Positions 49,455 to 61,408 of a stretch of 64,000 nt of DNA are shown here, piece after piece. Positions within the stretch are counted from its first letter, which is position 1. Every line of letters begins with the position of its first letter. This DNA is from Leptoclinus maculatus (taxonomy: Eukaryota > Chordata > Actinopteri > Perciformes > Stichaeidae). The stretch is taken from contig JAVDOI010000006.1 of assembly GCA_032191485.1 (NCBI GenBank), positions 27,905,384 through 27,969,383 of the forward strand. Direction: 5' to 3'. Both the position numbers and the translations under genes were made by a program. The notes below the pieces were generated by a model. That model ran no database searches. It saw only the letters and a program-made list of their open reading frames with translations, and was not told where the DNA came from.

Positions 49455-49557
49455 CAGTACACCTTTGCAATGTGCAGCTACAGAGAGAAGAAGGCCGAGC
49501 CGGTGGAGCTCCTCCAACTGGATGGCTACACAGTGGACTACACTGACCCCCAGCCAG
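49449..49557 (+). CDS. cadps: cadps coding exon (PH domain, middle part)
   Basis: This 109-base exon encodes VSQYTFAMCSYREKKAEPVE and then LLQLDGYTVDYTDPQP, with one base carried over. It matches the PH domain of CADPS/CAPS1 as I recall it, where the preceding exon ends in FFVLVQ. The protein primes dense-core vesicles and synaptic vesicles for Ca2+-triggered exocytosis; its PH domain binds acidic phospholipids such as PIP2 at the plasma membrane. The acceptor is TGCAG and the donor is CAG|GTAACAG; the exon ends in phase 1. CADPS rather than CADPS2 is favoured by the next exon. Whether it is the a or b fish paralogue cannot be told. No upstream cadps exon is visible in the window, so the preceding intron probably exceeds 49 kb. 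Confidence 0.93.
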
Positions 49558-50488
49558 GTAACAGCAGTCACAGAGCTGTGTAGAGCATTCCAACAAGCAA
49601 CACCAGGGAATTGAAATTGAAAATGAGTTTTTTAGCTGCCTGATTGGATCTCTTCTCAGGACTGTGAGGTTCAACCTCTCACCCGGCTTCAGCCTGACAG
49701 AAGATTTAAAAACACATGTGTTGGTGAGCCTTCAACAGGTGTTGTGTCTGCTTCACCCCACAAATAAACGTAGCAGACTTTATAATGGTAGAGGTTAAAG
49801 CGTCTGTGAAAACAGTTGTATCATTTCTCCTGTGGCTGTAAGTCAGAGAAAACCGCCGTGATGATGTCGTCAATCCAACCGTATTGAAGTGCAGTACTAA
49901 CTCACTGGAATGAGCCCTTCATTTATCATTTACAACATTTAGTTTGTGCACCCATACTATAGACTCTGTTTTATTCCAGTCTTTCAACATTCAGTAAAGT
50001 ACAAACAGTATAAAACAAAACAGAGCATATCCAAACCTTAACCCCCCCACACCCTCACCCAACACAACCCAAAAAACGAGATAATAAATGGTGAGCTGGT
50101 AAATAAATAAAAATTGCATTTTCAGATTTACACAGTTTAGTGAGATGATGATGCCCTTCTTTTTGATTCTTAAATGTGTGGCCTGGCTCATATTGAGATG
50201 AGATATCATTGAGGTGTGGACAGCATGTGAACACAATCCAGGTAGTTTATCAAATAAGGTCTCTGTCATATACCCGAACATAAAGCGATCAGTCGGGTCA
50301 CAAAGCTGAGTTCCAATCTGTTGCATCCAAACACAAGAGTCGCATTAAAGAGACACGTGAAACTGTGGCCTAACATCCAGTTGGGTACTGCTTGTGACGG
50401 TAACTCAGGACTTCCTGTGGCTACAAACGGCAATGTATGATCCTGTTCACACATAAATCATCTTCCTCTTCCTCTGTCCATTCCTCAG
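49558..50488 (+). other. cadps intron between the two PH-domain exons
   Basis: 931 bases, GT...AG, phase 1, with a strong pyrimidine tract (TCTTCCTCTTCCTCTGTCCA) before TTCCTCAG. The middle holds short poly-A/C runs only. Confidence 0.85.
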
Positions 50489-50701
50489 GTCTAGACGGCG
50501 GCCGGACTTTCTTCAACGCCGTGAAAGAGGGCGACACTGTGATCTTCGCCAGCGACGACGAGCAGGACCGGATCCTTTGGGTGCAGGCCATGTATCGAGC
50601 CACGGGTCAGTCACACAAGCCAGTTCCTCCCACCCAGGTCCAGAAACTCAACTCGAAGGGAGGCACAGCACCGCAGCTCGACGCACCCATATCTCAGTTC
50701 T
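50489..50701 (+). CDS. cadps: cadps coding exon (PH domain C-terminus and linker)
   Basis: This 213-base exon completes a Gly codon and then encodes 70 residues: LDGGRTFFNAVKEGDTVIFA, SDDEQDRILWVQAMYRATGQ and a linker ending APQLDAPISQF. The ILWVQAMYRATG part is the C-terminal helix of the PH fold with its near-invariant Trp. The linker agrees with CADPS (PQLDAPISQF) and differs from CADPS2 as I recall it. It ends with a single T before GTAAGT, phase 1, so the next codon depends on the following exon: Ser if the 12-base microexon is used, Tyr if the downstream constitutive exon begins AT, as I recall for other vertebrates. That downstream exon is not in the window. Confidence 0.95.
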
Positions 50702-51082
50702 GTAAGTCTTCAACTCTGTGTCCTTTAGGTCTCGCACCACAAGATGCAGTCATCTTTCTCCATGACTTTTTTCCCCCGCTAACTTGATGATGTAGCATCT
50801 CTTTTAGTTGAGCCTTCATTTATAATATTGTTGTATTTTCTACAGTCTTGTGAGAAAATTGTAGCACAAGAATCATAAATGTCATAAAGTGACATTGATG
50901 GATTAAACTCACTGTAGGAAATGAGATATTCTACTGTAGCCACATTTTATGTTTTCACATGACGATCGTTCCTCTTGTATTTTCTGAAGCCTACTTCTAT
51001 TATGCTCTTCATTCATATTGTAAAATATGAATGTTATAAGTCTAGTTCCAAACATCAGTTTGCTGATATATATAAGTCAGTG
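50702..51082 (+). other. cadps intron, unremarkable part
   Basis: Donor GTAAGTCT, then ordinary AT-rich intron. Confidence 0.7.
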
Positions 51083-52860
51083 GCGGCCGTGTATTTTATA
51101 CCTGGGCCTTCTGAGCTGTCCTTCTACAGTTGAACCACCTCCTAATAACCTCATTATGACGCCACAGCTACGGTTATTTGTTTCTAGGGGTGTAACAATA
51201 CACGTATTCGTATTAAACCGTTCGGTACGAGGCTTACGAACCGAACAATACGTTTGAATAATACTAGTGCATTTGGAAAATACAGAAGCTTAAATTGTGG
51301 GAAATATAATGTTTTCGGTGGACTGCGCTCAACATTGCAACCCACCACGGAAGAGACACTCTGACCCCGGAAACAAAACATTGTACTCTGGTGTGGCACG
51401 TGTGTTCTGGGAGGCGCGCTATGCTAAACTAGCTTAGCAGGAAAACCAACAGCAGCACACACGCTACACTCTCCCCGCAGCGTTTAGCTGTTCCCTACTG
51501 AGTCAAACAGGGCTAAAGCAATCGCCACACAATCCCCATTTCTCCAGAACATCATTCTTGCTTTGTAAAAGAAAACAGATACATGAATACGCGCATGAGG
51601 GGATGCTTCGTCATTAACGGACAATGCATATAGTCAAAATCAACGTAATTAACACAATGACAAGAACAAACTCACAAGAACCAGTCACATATATTTATAT
51701 GACAACAAAGCAACAAATCAATCCAGCAACACTGCGGCACTAAAACACGTATTCCACTGCACACTAAAGAACACGAGCCATTCAAATATTATTCACATCA
51801 GAGGGAACAATATTAACCGTATCATAAAAACGACACCATAGACACATTAACACAGTAGTAACACTACTGCAGATGTAAAAACACAAAAGCAGTTCACTTA
51901 CCAAAGCTGCTGTTCACTTAAAGACAAAGTCCATCCTCCTTTCTTTGTTAACAAAGAGTTTAATACCGCTGTTGTACAGAACATCGGTGTGGTTCAGTTC
52001 CAGCCAGAGGTCCTCCTGCGAACGTGTTCGTTGAGTTGTAGATCCACTCGGGTCTCAGCAAAAGTTGTCAAAAGCACCGTAGCTTGTAAGTGTCCTGCCG
52101 TGCTATGGTGTCGTGTTGCTGCCTTGGTTAGCCACCTCAGGTTAGCGTAGCTTAGCTCCAAACACCAAGACGCTCAGTTGCAAATGAAACGCATTCTTAG
52201 CCATAGAATGTGCAACGCTTCTCCGACACTGTCAGCCAGAAATACCGTTTGTACAAATCCTTTTCCATGCTGGGTTAAGGGCTGCTAGCTGTGGGTTGGC
52301 CGACTCTTTGATACGATGTCCAGCTTTTCTGGAAATGTCCTTCTTGAGAAATCTGTTTCTCCTCCTCCTTCAGCCATTGAGTGTTAAAAAACAAAGCTAG
52401 GTAAAAATAAAAGAATCTACACCAAGCAAAAAATGTCATGTCAATGTCATAACTTCCTATATCTTTCAACTTGAAATCTTACTACTACTAAGTTCTGCTA
52501 GCTAGCTTCAGCTTCACAACAGTGATGCTAGCCCACTGACTAATCACGGCCCACGTTAATGCTGATGTACTTGTAGACTACCTCGTTGAACACTATGACT
52601 TCAACAATATCGTCCCCATTTACTTTAATCTGCAAAGTCTACCTAGCAGGCCTCGGGCCTCTCTTCTACCTAGAGACACAGAGGAGAACTCTGATTGGAT
52701 AAAAGCTCTACTTAAAACAAGCTGCACTGGAAGCAGAGCAACTGAGGAAGACAGTAGCTGTGCAATGAGAAAATAAGATAATGGGGGAAATATTTAGAAT
52801 ACATGTAGTATATTTGTGAAAAATGATTAAATTATAAAATAGCTACATACAGTATATATG
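51083..52860 (-). mobile_element. Composite of hAT-like non-autonomous elements
   Basis: The left edge, CAGTGGCGGCCGTGTATTTT, is a hAT-type terminus. At about 51186 TAGGGGTGTAACAATACACG marks the end of a second familiar fish element nested in it. The part at 52500-52800 is the reverse complement of 42455-42900 (for example GCTGCACTGGAAGCAGAGCA and CTAATCACGGCCCACGTTAA). The exact borders of the nested parts are not resolved. No transposase recognised. Confidence 0.5.
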
Positions 52861-53162
52861 TATATAGCTAGTTGAGGTCCTTCTTTTCATCACTCTCAGA
52901 TTCTTGTTCTCTCTTCTTGTGCTACTACTGTAGTTGTCCCCACATCATTTTTTACACATCAGCCAACGATGTTCTTAGTTTGTCCTCTTCCTGGTCATGT
53001 TCTATACCTGTTTTCAAATGTTACTCTCTCTGTGCGCTGCTTCGCTCTTTGTTGTACTGCTGTAGCATTAACGTGTCGGTGGCTTTGCTGTGTGTCTTTA
53101 TGTTTCTCTGTTTGTTCCTTCTTCATCTTCTTCTTCTAAACCCTGACCCTGCTATCTTCTAG
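52861..53162 (+). other. cadps intron leading to the predicted microexon
   Basis: Very pyrimidine-rich, with many CTTCTT and TGC motifs. TTCTAAACC (about 53134-53142) is a good branch-point candidate about 22 bases before the acceptor AG. Confidence 0.6.
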
Positions 53163-53174
53163 CTGGATTAAAGG
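53163..53174 (+). CDS. cadps: Predicted 12-nt cadps microexon
   Basis: CTGGATTAAAGG is bounded by TATCTTCTAG and GTAAGTGC, both good splice sites. Joined to the single T left by the exon at 50489-50701 it reads Ser-Gly-Leu-Lys and one spare G, so it inserts four codons and keeps phase 1. From memory, CADPS2 and some CADPS isoforms carry an S-G-(L)-K-D sequence at exactly this junction. A UGC lies 11-13 bases upstream of the exon within the pyrimidine tract, the arrangement seen at SRRM4 (nSR100)-dependent neural microexons. Expression cannot be shown from sequence alone. Confidence 0.75.
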
Positions 53175-54217
53175 GTAAGTGCTTTCCTCCCCTTTCTTTC
53201 TCTTCCTTCCTCTTGTTGTCATTTGATGACTTTCCGTTTGTGGTTTCTGTGGGAGGACAGAAACACAAGACATACTAACACTCATGCAGACATGATTTGC
53301 TTTGGCTGTGTTTCTGTCTGCCATCTTTACAGCATTCATGTGTCATGGATCAGCCTACAAAGTGCTGCACTTAGGTCAGGGTTAAATCGCTGCAGAGCTA
53401 TAGCATTTTTAACATTATAGGATGTTCACCTCATCACCGCCATGAGAAAAGAAATCCCCACAAGTCTGCCTCATGTAGGATGAAGGCTTTTAAACAGCGG
53501 GGGGGGGGCAACACAAAAAAGGAAAAATACACGGCTGCAAATATTTAACATCAAAACTGTTCATACTGGCAGCAAAAAAAACTGATGTGTAAAGGTCTAA
53601 AGAATACAAATGTGGTGTATTGTTATTCATGGGAAGGGTTTACATTGTTTTCAAATTGCTTGCTCTGCTAATTATTAAATGTAATCTGAGTAGTCTCTGA
53701 GAAAAATGAGAATAATCTAAATCTATAATAAATACATGGATGGAATGTCTTCTGCCTCACACATAAATGAGGATCAGGAAAATGTTTGCAGTAGCAGATA
53801 TAGTCGGTTGTTTTTTACCTGTTATTGGCTGAAATGTTGAAACAGTTATGAAACAGAAGAACTTGTTCAGCTTCTAAAGAAGGTGCACAGTGTTTTGTGT
53901 GAAACGAATGTGTAGATCATTCAATGTGGTGAACATCGGGCAGCTGCTATAGCACTAACATTGTTGTATTTAATTGTTCATCAGTCAGGATCAGACTGTT
54001 GTGCAACATCTACAGCCAGGATACCGCTGTTTGTTTGCAAAATGTTTTATCCCAAACAACAATCTTTTTCTTAACAAAACCAAGTAGTTTTGTTGCTTCC
54101 TGTGAAGACGGAAGTTTATTTTGAAAAGACTGTATGTATGTAAAGTGCTGAAATTGACACGTGTTGCTTTTGTAGGAAAACGCACGAAAAATGAGGAGTA
54201 ACTTTTCTTCAGAAGTC
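53175..54217 (+). other. cadps intron, no recognised feature
   Basis: Donor GTAAGTGC, then non-coding. Poly-G run near 53500. Confidence 0.6.
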
Positions 54218-54221
54218 ATAC

Positions 54222-54266
54222 GAACCGCTGTACGAGGATACGAGGATACGAGGATACGAGGATACG
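54222..54266. repeat. 8-bp tandem repeat ACGAGGAT
   Basis: Four perfect units and a partial fifth of ACGAGGAT, ending in ACGTCGAACG. It is flanked by CpG-bearing sequence (54200-54345) unusually rich in CG for this intron. Confidence 0.85.
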
Positions 54267-55633
54267 TCGAACGTTGCCGTCCCTGCCACGACCAAAACTG
54301 ACGCTAGAAGTGAACGTAGAGCGTCATAGTTTGAAGCGTAGGGCCACTGATCACTGACAATGTGTTGGCTGGAAGGCATACACTTTATCAATTACCAGAC
54401 AAATTCAACTTTTACGCAAACTTCTGTGTATTTTATCACACAAAATGCAAAATACAGCAAAACTGACTGAAAGAGAAATGGGCCAGACCAACACACTTAA
54501 TAAATAAAAAACGGCTTCCTGCGTGGATTTTTGTAGGTGAATTCACTGAGTGAGCTGTTTTTGACACAACCACTGGAGTCCCACTGAGTCCCAGCAGCGG
54601 GTAATTACCAAGTTAAAAGTGCCAGGCAATGAATTATACAGTGTGGTTGCTGCACAATTAAACCAGGCAGCAATCAGTCAATGTTACCAAATAACTACTT
54701 GTCAGTTCACACCTGGATCAACGCAATGAATAATATAACAATATGTCCCCCCCCCCCCCCCCCCCGACTCACATCAAAGTAGACTACATTCAAACATTGT
54801 AGCTACAAAGACAAAAGTACGAGTTTTGTTTTCCAGCTGCTGTGAGGTAAAACTGATCTTCACAGTTTATGCTTTTCCTTGTAATGACTGCTGGTTTAAT
54901 TTGTTTTGACATATTTTAGTACCGTAAAACAAGTTCATAATTACAGTGAAATTATAAAGTTTGAGAGGCTTTTGTTCTGTCCAATTAAGGTTTCAAATCC
55001 TTTACTCATATCGTTTTATTAACAAACATGCACATGAAGCGATATGAATGTTATAAGAAATCCTCCTTTTATTCACATGTACAGTGACTTCTTTAGTCCA
55101 CAACTCTGTCTACAGATTACATACATATTCATTTCATGTGCACTAGTTGATACATTTTGGAGTAGGCTTCCCAAGTGTCTTCTCAAAAGAAAAATATGCT
55201 AGCCCTGGTTCAACACTAAAACAAATAGATGCTAACACTTTACTATTACTTGTTATTTTTTTTACAGTAAAATACATTTAAAGTACCACTCATTTAAAAT
55301 GTTGTCTTGACCATATATAGATGAAGCTTATTAGTCTAGACAGTAATTAGTACTAAATATATATATATATTTCCAACAAAAGGTCTGCAGCAAGTGAAAG
55401 ATCTCTATGAATCTGTAACGGTTCTTGGTACAACTGAGACTCAGACACTGGAGACGAGGTGGAAGGAAGCGAGGAAATATGTTTTAAGAGACACGAGACG
55501 TCCTTTCCTCAGTTGCGTCATGTGAAGCAACGTCTGTTTCTGATGACGGAGGATCAGCTGATCACAGCTGGATCAGCTGTCAGTAAGCTTTAACAGCTGG
55601 AGAGACTTTAGAGAAGTTTGTGTCTGTTCACAT
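54267..55633. other. Intronic stretch including a 19-base poly-C
   Basis: Poly-C at 54747-54765. From about 55400 a GC-richer part (GACGAGGTGGAAGGAAGCGA, GATCAGCTGATCACAGCTGG) precedes the minisatellite and is probably one flank of the transposon that hosts it. Confidence 0.5.
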
Positions 55634-58600
55634 GATCACTGTACTTAATAATAGTAACTAATAATACTAATAACTAATAAAGACACACAGTTATCATCAC
55701 TGTACTTAATAAGAGTGACTAATAATACTAATAACTAATAAAGACAGTTATCATCACTGTACTTAATAATAGTAACTAATAATACTAATAACTAATAAAG
55801 ACACAGTTATCATCACTGTACTTAATAATAGTAACTAATAATACTAATAACTAATAAAGACACAGTTATCATCACTGTACTTAATAATAGTAACTAATAA
55901 TACTAATAACTAATAAAGACACAGTTATCATCACTGTACTTAATAATAGTAACTAATAATACTAATAACTAATAAAGACACACAGTTATCATCACTGTAC
56001 TTAATAATAGTAACTAATAATACTAATAACTAATAAAGACACAGTTATCATCACTGTACTTAATAATAGTAACTAATAATACTAATAACTAATAAAGACA
56101 CACAGTTATCATCACTGTACTTAATAATAGTAACTAATAATACTAATAACTAATAAAGACACAGTTATCATCACTGTACTTAATAATAGTAACTAATAAT
56201 ACTAATAACTAATAAAGACACAGTTATCATCACTGTACTTAATAATAGTAACTAATAATACTAATAACTAATAAAGACACAGTTATCATCACTGTACTTA
56301 ATAATAGTATCTAATAATACTAATAACTAATAAAGACACACAGTTATCATCACTGTACTTAATAATAGTAACTAATAATACTAATAACTAATAAAGACAC
56401 AGTTATCATCACTGTACTTAATAATAGTAACTAATAATACTAATAACTAATAAAGACACACAGTTATCATCACTGTACTTAATAATAGTAACTAATAATA
56501 CTAATAACTAATAAAGACACACAGTTATCATCACTGTACTTAATAATAGTAACTAATAATACTAATAACTAATAAAGACACAGTTATCATCACTGTACTT
56601 AATAATAGTAACTAATAATACTAATAACTAATAAAGACACACAGTTATCATCACTGTACTTAATAATAGTAACTAATAATACTAATAACTAATAAAGACA
56701 CAGTTATCATCACTGTACTTAATAATAGTAACTAATAATACTAATAACTAATAAAGACACAGTTATCATCACTGTACTTAATAATAGTAACTAATAATAC
56801 TAATAACTAATAAAGACACAGTTATCATCACTGTACTTAATAATAGTATCTAATAATACTAATAACTAATAAAGACACACAGTTATCATCACTGTACTTA
56901 ATAATAGTAACTAATAATACTAATAACTAATAAAGACACAGTTATCATCACTGTACTTAATAATAGTAACTAATAATACTAATAACTAATGAAGACACAG
57001 TTATCATCACTGTACTTAATAATAGTAACTAATAATACTAATAACTAATAAAGACACAGTTATCATCACTGTACTTAATAATAGTAACTAATAATACTAA
57101 TAACTAATAAAGACACAGTTATCATCACTGTACTTAATAATAGTAACTAATAATACTAATAACTAATAAAGACACACAGTTATCATCACTGTACTTAATA
57201 ATAGTAACTAATAATACTAATAACTAATAAAGACACACAGTTATCATCACTGTACTTAATAATAGTAACTAATAATACTAATAACTAATAAAGACACACA
57301 GTTATCATCACTGTACTTAATAATAGTAACTAATAATACTAATAACTAATAAAGACACACAGTTATCATCACTGTACTTAATAATAGTAACTAATAATAC
57401 TAATAACTAATAAAGACACACAGTAATCATCACTGTACTTAATAATAGTAACTAATAATACTAATAACTAATAAAGACACAGTTATCATCACTGTACTTA
57501 ATAATAGTAACTAATAATACTAATAACTAATAAAGACACAGTTATCATCACTGTACTTAATAATAGTAACTAATAATACTAATAACTAATAAAGACACAG
57601 TTATCATCACTGTACTTAATAATAGTAACTAATAATACTAATAACTAATAAAGACACACAGTTATCATCACTGTACTTAATAATAGTAACTAATAATACT
57701 AATAACTAATAAAGACACAGTAATCATCACTGTACTTAATAATAGTAACTAATAATACTAATAACTAATAAAGACACACAGTTATCATCACTGTACTTAA
57801 TAATAGTAACTAATAATACTAATAACTAATAAAGACACACAGTTATCATCACTGTACTTAATAATAGTAACTAATAATACTAATAACTAATAAAGACACA
57901 CAGTTATCATCACTGTACTTAATAATAGTATCTAATAATACTAATAACTAATAAAGACACAGTTATCATCACTGTACTTAATAATAGTAACTAATAATAC
58001 TAATAACTAATAAAGACACAGTTATCATCACTGTACTTAATAATAGTATCTAATAATACTAATAACTAATAAAGACACACAGTCATCATCACTGTACTTA
58101 ATAATAGTATCTAATAATACTAATAACTAATAAAGACACAGTTATCATCACTGTACTTAATAATAGTAACTAATAATACTAATAACTAATAAAGACACAC
58201 AGTTATCATCACTGTACTTAATAATAGTAACTAATAATACTAATAACTAATGAAGACACAGTTATCATCACTGTACTTAATAATAGTAACTAATAATACT
58301 AATAACTAATAAAGACACAGTTATCATCACTGTACTTAATAATAGTAACTAATAATACTAATAACTAATAAAGACACAGTTATCATCACTGTACTTAATA
58401 ATAGTAACTAATAATACTAATAACTAATAAAGACACACAGTTATCATCACTGTACTTAATAATAGTAACTAATAATACTAATAACTAATAAAGACACACA
58501 GTTATCATCACTGTACTTAATAATAGTAACTAATAATACTAATAACTAATAAAGACACAGTTATCATCACTGTACTTAATAATAGTAACTAATAATACTA

Positions 58601-59186
58601 ATAACTAATAAAGACACAGTTATCATCGCTGTACTTAATAATAGTAACTAATAATAATAATAACTAATAAAGACACAGTTATCATCACTGTACTTAATAA
58701 TAGTAACTAATAATACTAATAACTAATAAAGACACAGTTATCATCACTGTACTTAATAATAGTAACTAATAATACTAATAACTAATAAAGACACAGTTAT
58801 CATCACTGTACTTAATAATAGTAACTAATAATACTAATAACTAATAAAGACACACAGTTATCATCACTGTACTTAATAATAGTAACTAATAATACTAATA
58901 ACTAATAAAGACACAGTTATCATCACTGTACTTAATAATAGTAACTAATAATACTAATAACTAATAAAGACACAGTTATCATCACTGTACTTAATAATAG
59001 TAACTAATAATACTAATAACTAATAAAGACACACAGTTATCATCACTGTACTTAATAATAGTAACTAATAATACTAATAACTAATAAAGACACACAGTTA
59101 TCATCACTGTACTTAATAATAGTAACTAATAATACTAATAACTAATAAAGACACAGTAATCATCACTGTACTTAATAATAGTAACT
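55634..59186. repeat. 59/61-bp minisatellite (about 59 units)
   Basis: The unit is ACACAGTTATCATCACTGTA, then CTTAATAATAGTAACTAATA, then ATACTAATAACTAATAAAG (59 bp). Many units have an extra AC (ACACACAG, 61 bp). Occasional substitutions (AGTATCTAAT, AATGAAGAC, AGTAATCATC) mark individual units. The unit is AT-rich and full of stops, hence no open frames. The array sits between two GC-richer flanks (55400-55633 and 59187-59345). Confidence 0.97.
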
Positions 59187-59640
59187 CCTCGATCCTCGCT
59201 CCTCCGAGCTAAATAAGGAGGCCGTCAATATGGCGGTGCAGAACAACTTCCGGTTCAAGCGAGGAGCGAGGAAACGACAAATAAAAGACTTGGGATGTAC
59301 CCAGAGTCACAGGAGGGAGGCGGGAGGAGACCAGGGGCGGAGCCACACAGAGACACAGGAACACACAGTACCAAATAAGAAAACAATGTGAAATGTTTCT
59401 TTCTATATATATACATACATTCATAACCGGGTTGGTTATGAAATTACAGACACACCAACAGAGTATGACGCATGTTAAAATGCCTGCACCCTTTGTTTTC
59501 TTTGGAAGTCCAAAGACATGAGTCAACTCAACTCTTTAAAAGCTTGAGCTTGAGTTTTACAGGAACACTGTTGTTCTTTTATTTCATTGTCTTCTGTCTC
59601 GATCACCAGGTGATGTGGTGGTTTACTTTTAATTGGAAAA
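59187..59640. other. Right flank of minisatellite and intron
   Basis: CCTCGATCCTCGCTCCTCCG and GCGAGGAGCGAGGAAACGAC resemble, in part inverted, the GGAAGCGAGGAAAT on the other side of the array, in line with a MITE-like host. The rest is unremarkable. Confidence 0.45.
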
Positions 59641-59885
59641 AGGTAAATGGACTGTACTTGTATAGAGCTTTTCTAGTCTTCCGTCCACTCAAAGCTCTTC
59701 AACACTACATGTCATCATTCACTCATTCACACCCATTCATACACTGATACACCTGCCCACGAGGACCATCTAACATTCATACTCATTCATACACTGTAGG
59801 TTAAGTGTCTTGCCCAAGAAGGCATCGACATGGACTAGTGGAGCCGGGGATCGAAGGACGACTACCACTGAGCCACAGTCGCCCA
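59641..59885 (-). repeat. tRNA-like repeat element, one-ended copy
   Basis: Contains TAAATGGACTGTACTTGTAT, the CACTACATGTCATCATTCAC block and the right-hand tRNA-like end (minus strand GGCTCAGTGGTAGTCGTCC, then GATCCCCGGCTCCAC). The left tRNA-like end is missing. Confidence 0.75.
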
Positions 59886-60170
59886 CTGCACTGTGATCTG
59901 TAGCTTCATCTTTTCAACCTGTTTTCACTGTTGAATCATATTGACATCCAAGATACATTGCAAACACGCATTGTCGACCCTTCTGTCTCCTTCTCTCTGA
60001 AATCCCTTTTTTGTTTTTCCAAATATGTTAAAATGCTTCTCCATGGAGTTGAGTTAGTGACAGTGTGGGCCATGGTAGCTGTGACAGCTTGATGGAGGAG
60101 CAGAGGGGAGTGGGGCTTCAGGGTCGATTTATCCAAGTGTGTTGTTCAGGGTTAGGATTATGGTCATAAC
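59886..60170. other. Non-coding stretch, no recognised feature
   Basis: Ordinary intron-like sequence between two repeats. Confidence 0.5.
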
Positions 60171-60178
60171 CGATACAT

Positions 60179-61400
60179 CAGGGGTCGCCAATAGGCGGAC
60201 CGCGGTCCGGATCCGGACCCAGACGCTGTCCTATCCGGACCCGGACGTATAATTGATGGATAATTGAGAATTATACATTTTGGCGGAGCGCTTCTGTTTT
60301 AACCTGCGCAGCCTTTCTGGCCTTTACGGCACTCATTCATCAGTTCAGGAAACACACCGACCAATTACATACATTGTAAATAATCTCACGTGACGCTACT
60401 CAGCCAATCGAATGTTTATTCCAAAATGCATCGTGAGTCGAGTGAGATCACGCAGACAGGCGGGAGACAGAGTGAGAGCAGTGAGAGAGAAGCAGTGAGA
60501 GAAGTGAGTAAATCAGAGAAGCAAGTTAACATGGCGTGCTCTAAAAAGAGAAAGGTGGACCTCGAAAACAGAGCTTTAACAAAGAATGGACGGACTCGTA
60601 TTTGTTCATTCTTCCTGTTGGCGCTACTAAACCACTCTGTCTCATATGCTCAGATACCGTGGACATTATTCAAAGCACCGATGTGAAACGAGACCAAACA
60701 TACCCACTCCAATCCGAACTGAGGGCACAGAAAATAAACCATTTAAGAGCCCAATATGAACGTTCCACCAGAATATTAACACATTCATTCACTGCCCAAC
60801 GACGTGCTTACGAATGTTCCCTGAAAGTTGCTTGGATTTTGGGTCAACATAAAGCCATTCACTGATGGAGAGGTTGTCAAGGAGGGCATGAGTGTAGCTG
60901 GAACTTTACTTGAGGGGAAACAAAAAGAAGAGTTATGTGAAAAAATCAAGCAAATACCTGTCAGCAGCCTCAGACACAAGGCTCATCTTTATAAAATCAA
61001 GCACTTTCTTTTAAGATGTAAGTTTTTCAAAAGTTATTTTTTGTGTATTTTATTTTTAGATGGAGCCATTATTTTACTTGAAATGAGAGAAGAACATTTA
61101 TTTATGTATTTCTATGTATTATTTATAATCCATCCAGTTACATTTGAAAACTGAGAATAATAATTGTTAAAATATAATTGATGTGTACTTTCTTTATTTG
61201 ATTTGACAGTTGTTGACGACACAGAGACGTTGTTACTACTACTAGACTTCTTGAATATATATATATATATATATATAGAGGATATATATATATATATGGC
61301 ACTAAGTGGCGCAAGTTAGATATTATTGTAATGTTCCGGACCTTTGCCCGAAGAGATTTTCTCAATCTGGACCTTTTGGAATTTGAATTGAAGACCCCTG
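60179..61400 (+). mobile_element. hAT element, internally deleted
   Basis: Ends CAGGGGTC...GACCCCTG form the terminal inverted repeat; CGATACAT before (60171-60178) and CTATACAT after (61401-61408) are an 8-bp target duplication with one difference, the hallmark of hAT. The interior has the start of a BED-type transposase (60531-61010) and then jumps to an AT-rich 3' part with (TA)n at 61257-61297. Confidence 0.85.
60531..61010 (+). pseudogene. hAT transposase N-terminus, broken
   Basis: It begins MACSKKRKVDLENRA, shifts frame near 60590 to MFILPVGATKPLCLICSDTV, continues with LRAQYERSTRILTHSFTAQR and LKVAWILGQHK, and shifts again to FTDGEVVKEGMSVAGTLLEG. It resembles fish hAT transposases of the type often annotated as GTF2IRD2-like. 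The BED finger Cys pair (CLIC) is present, but the following VKR runs straight into DQTYPLQSELRAQ, so the segment that normally carries the zinc-binding His pair seems deleted. The catalytic core is missing. Not functional. Confidence 0.8.
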
Positions 61401-61408
61401 CTATACAT

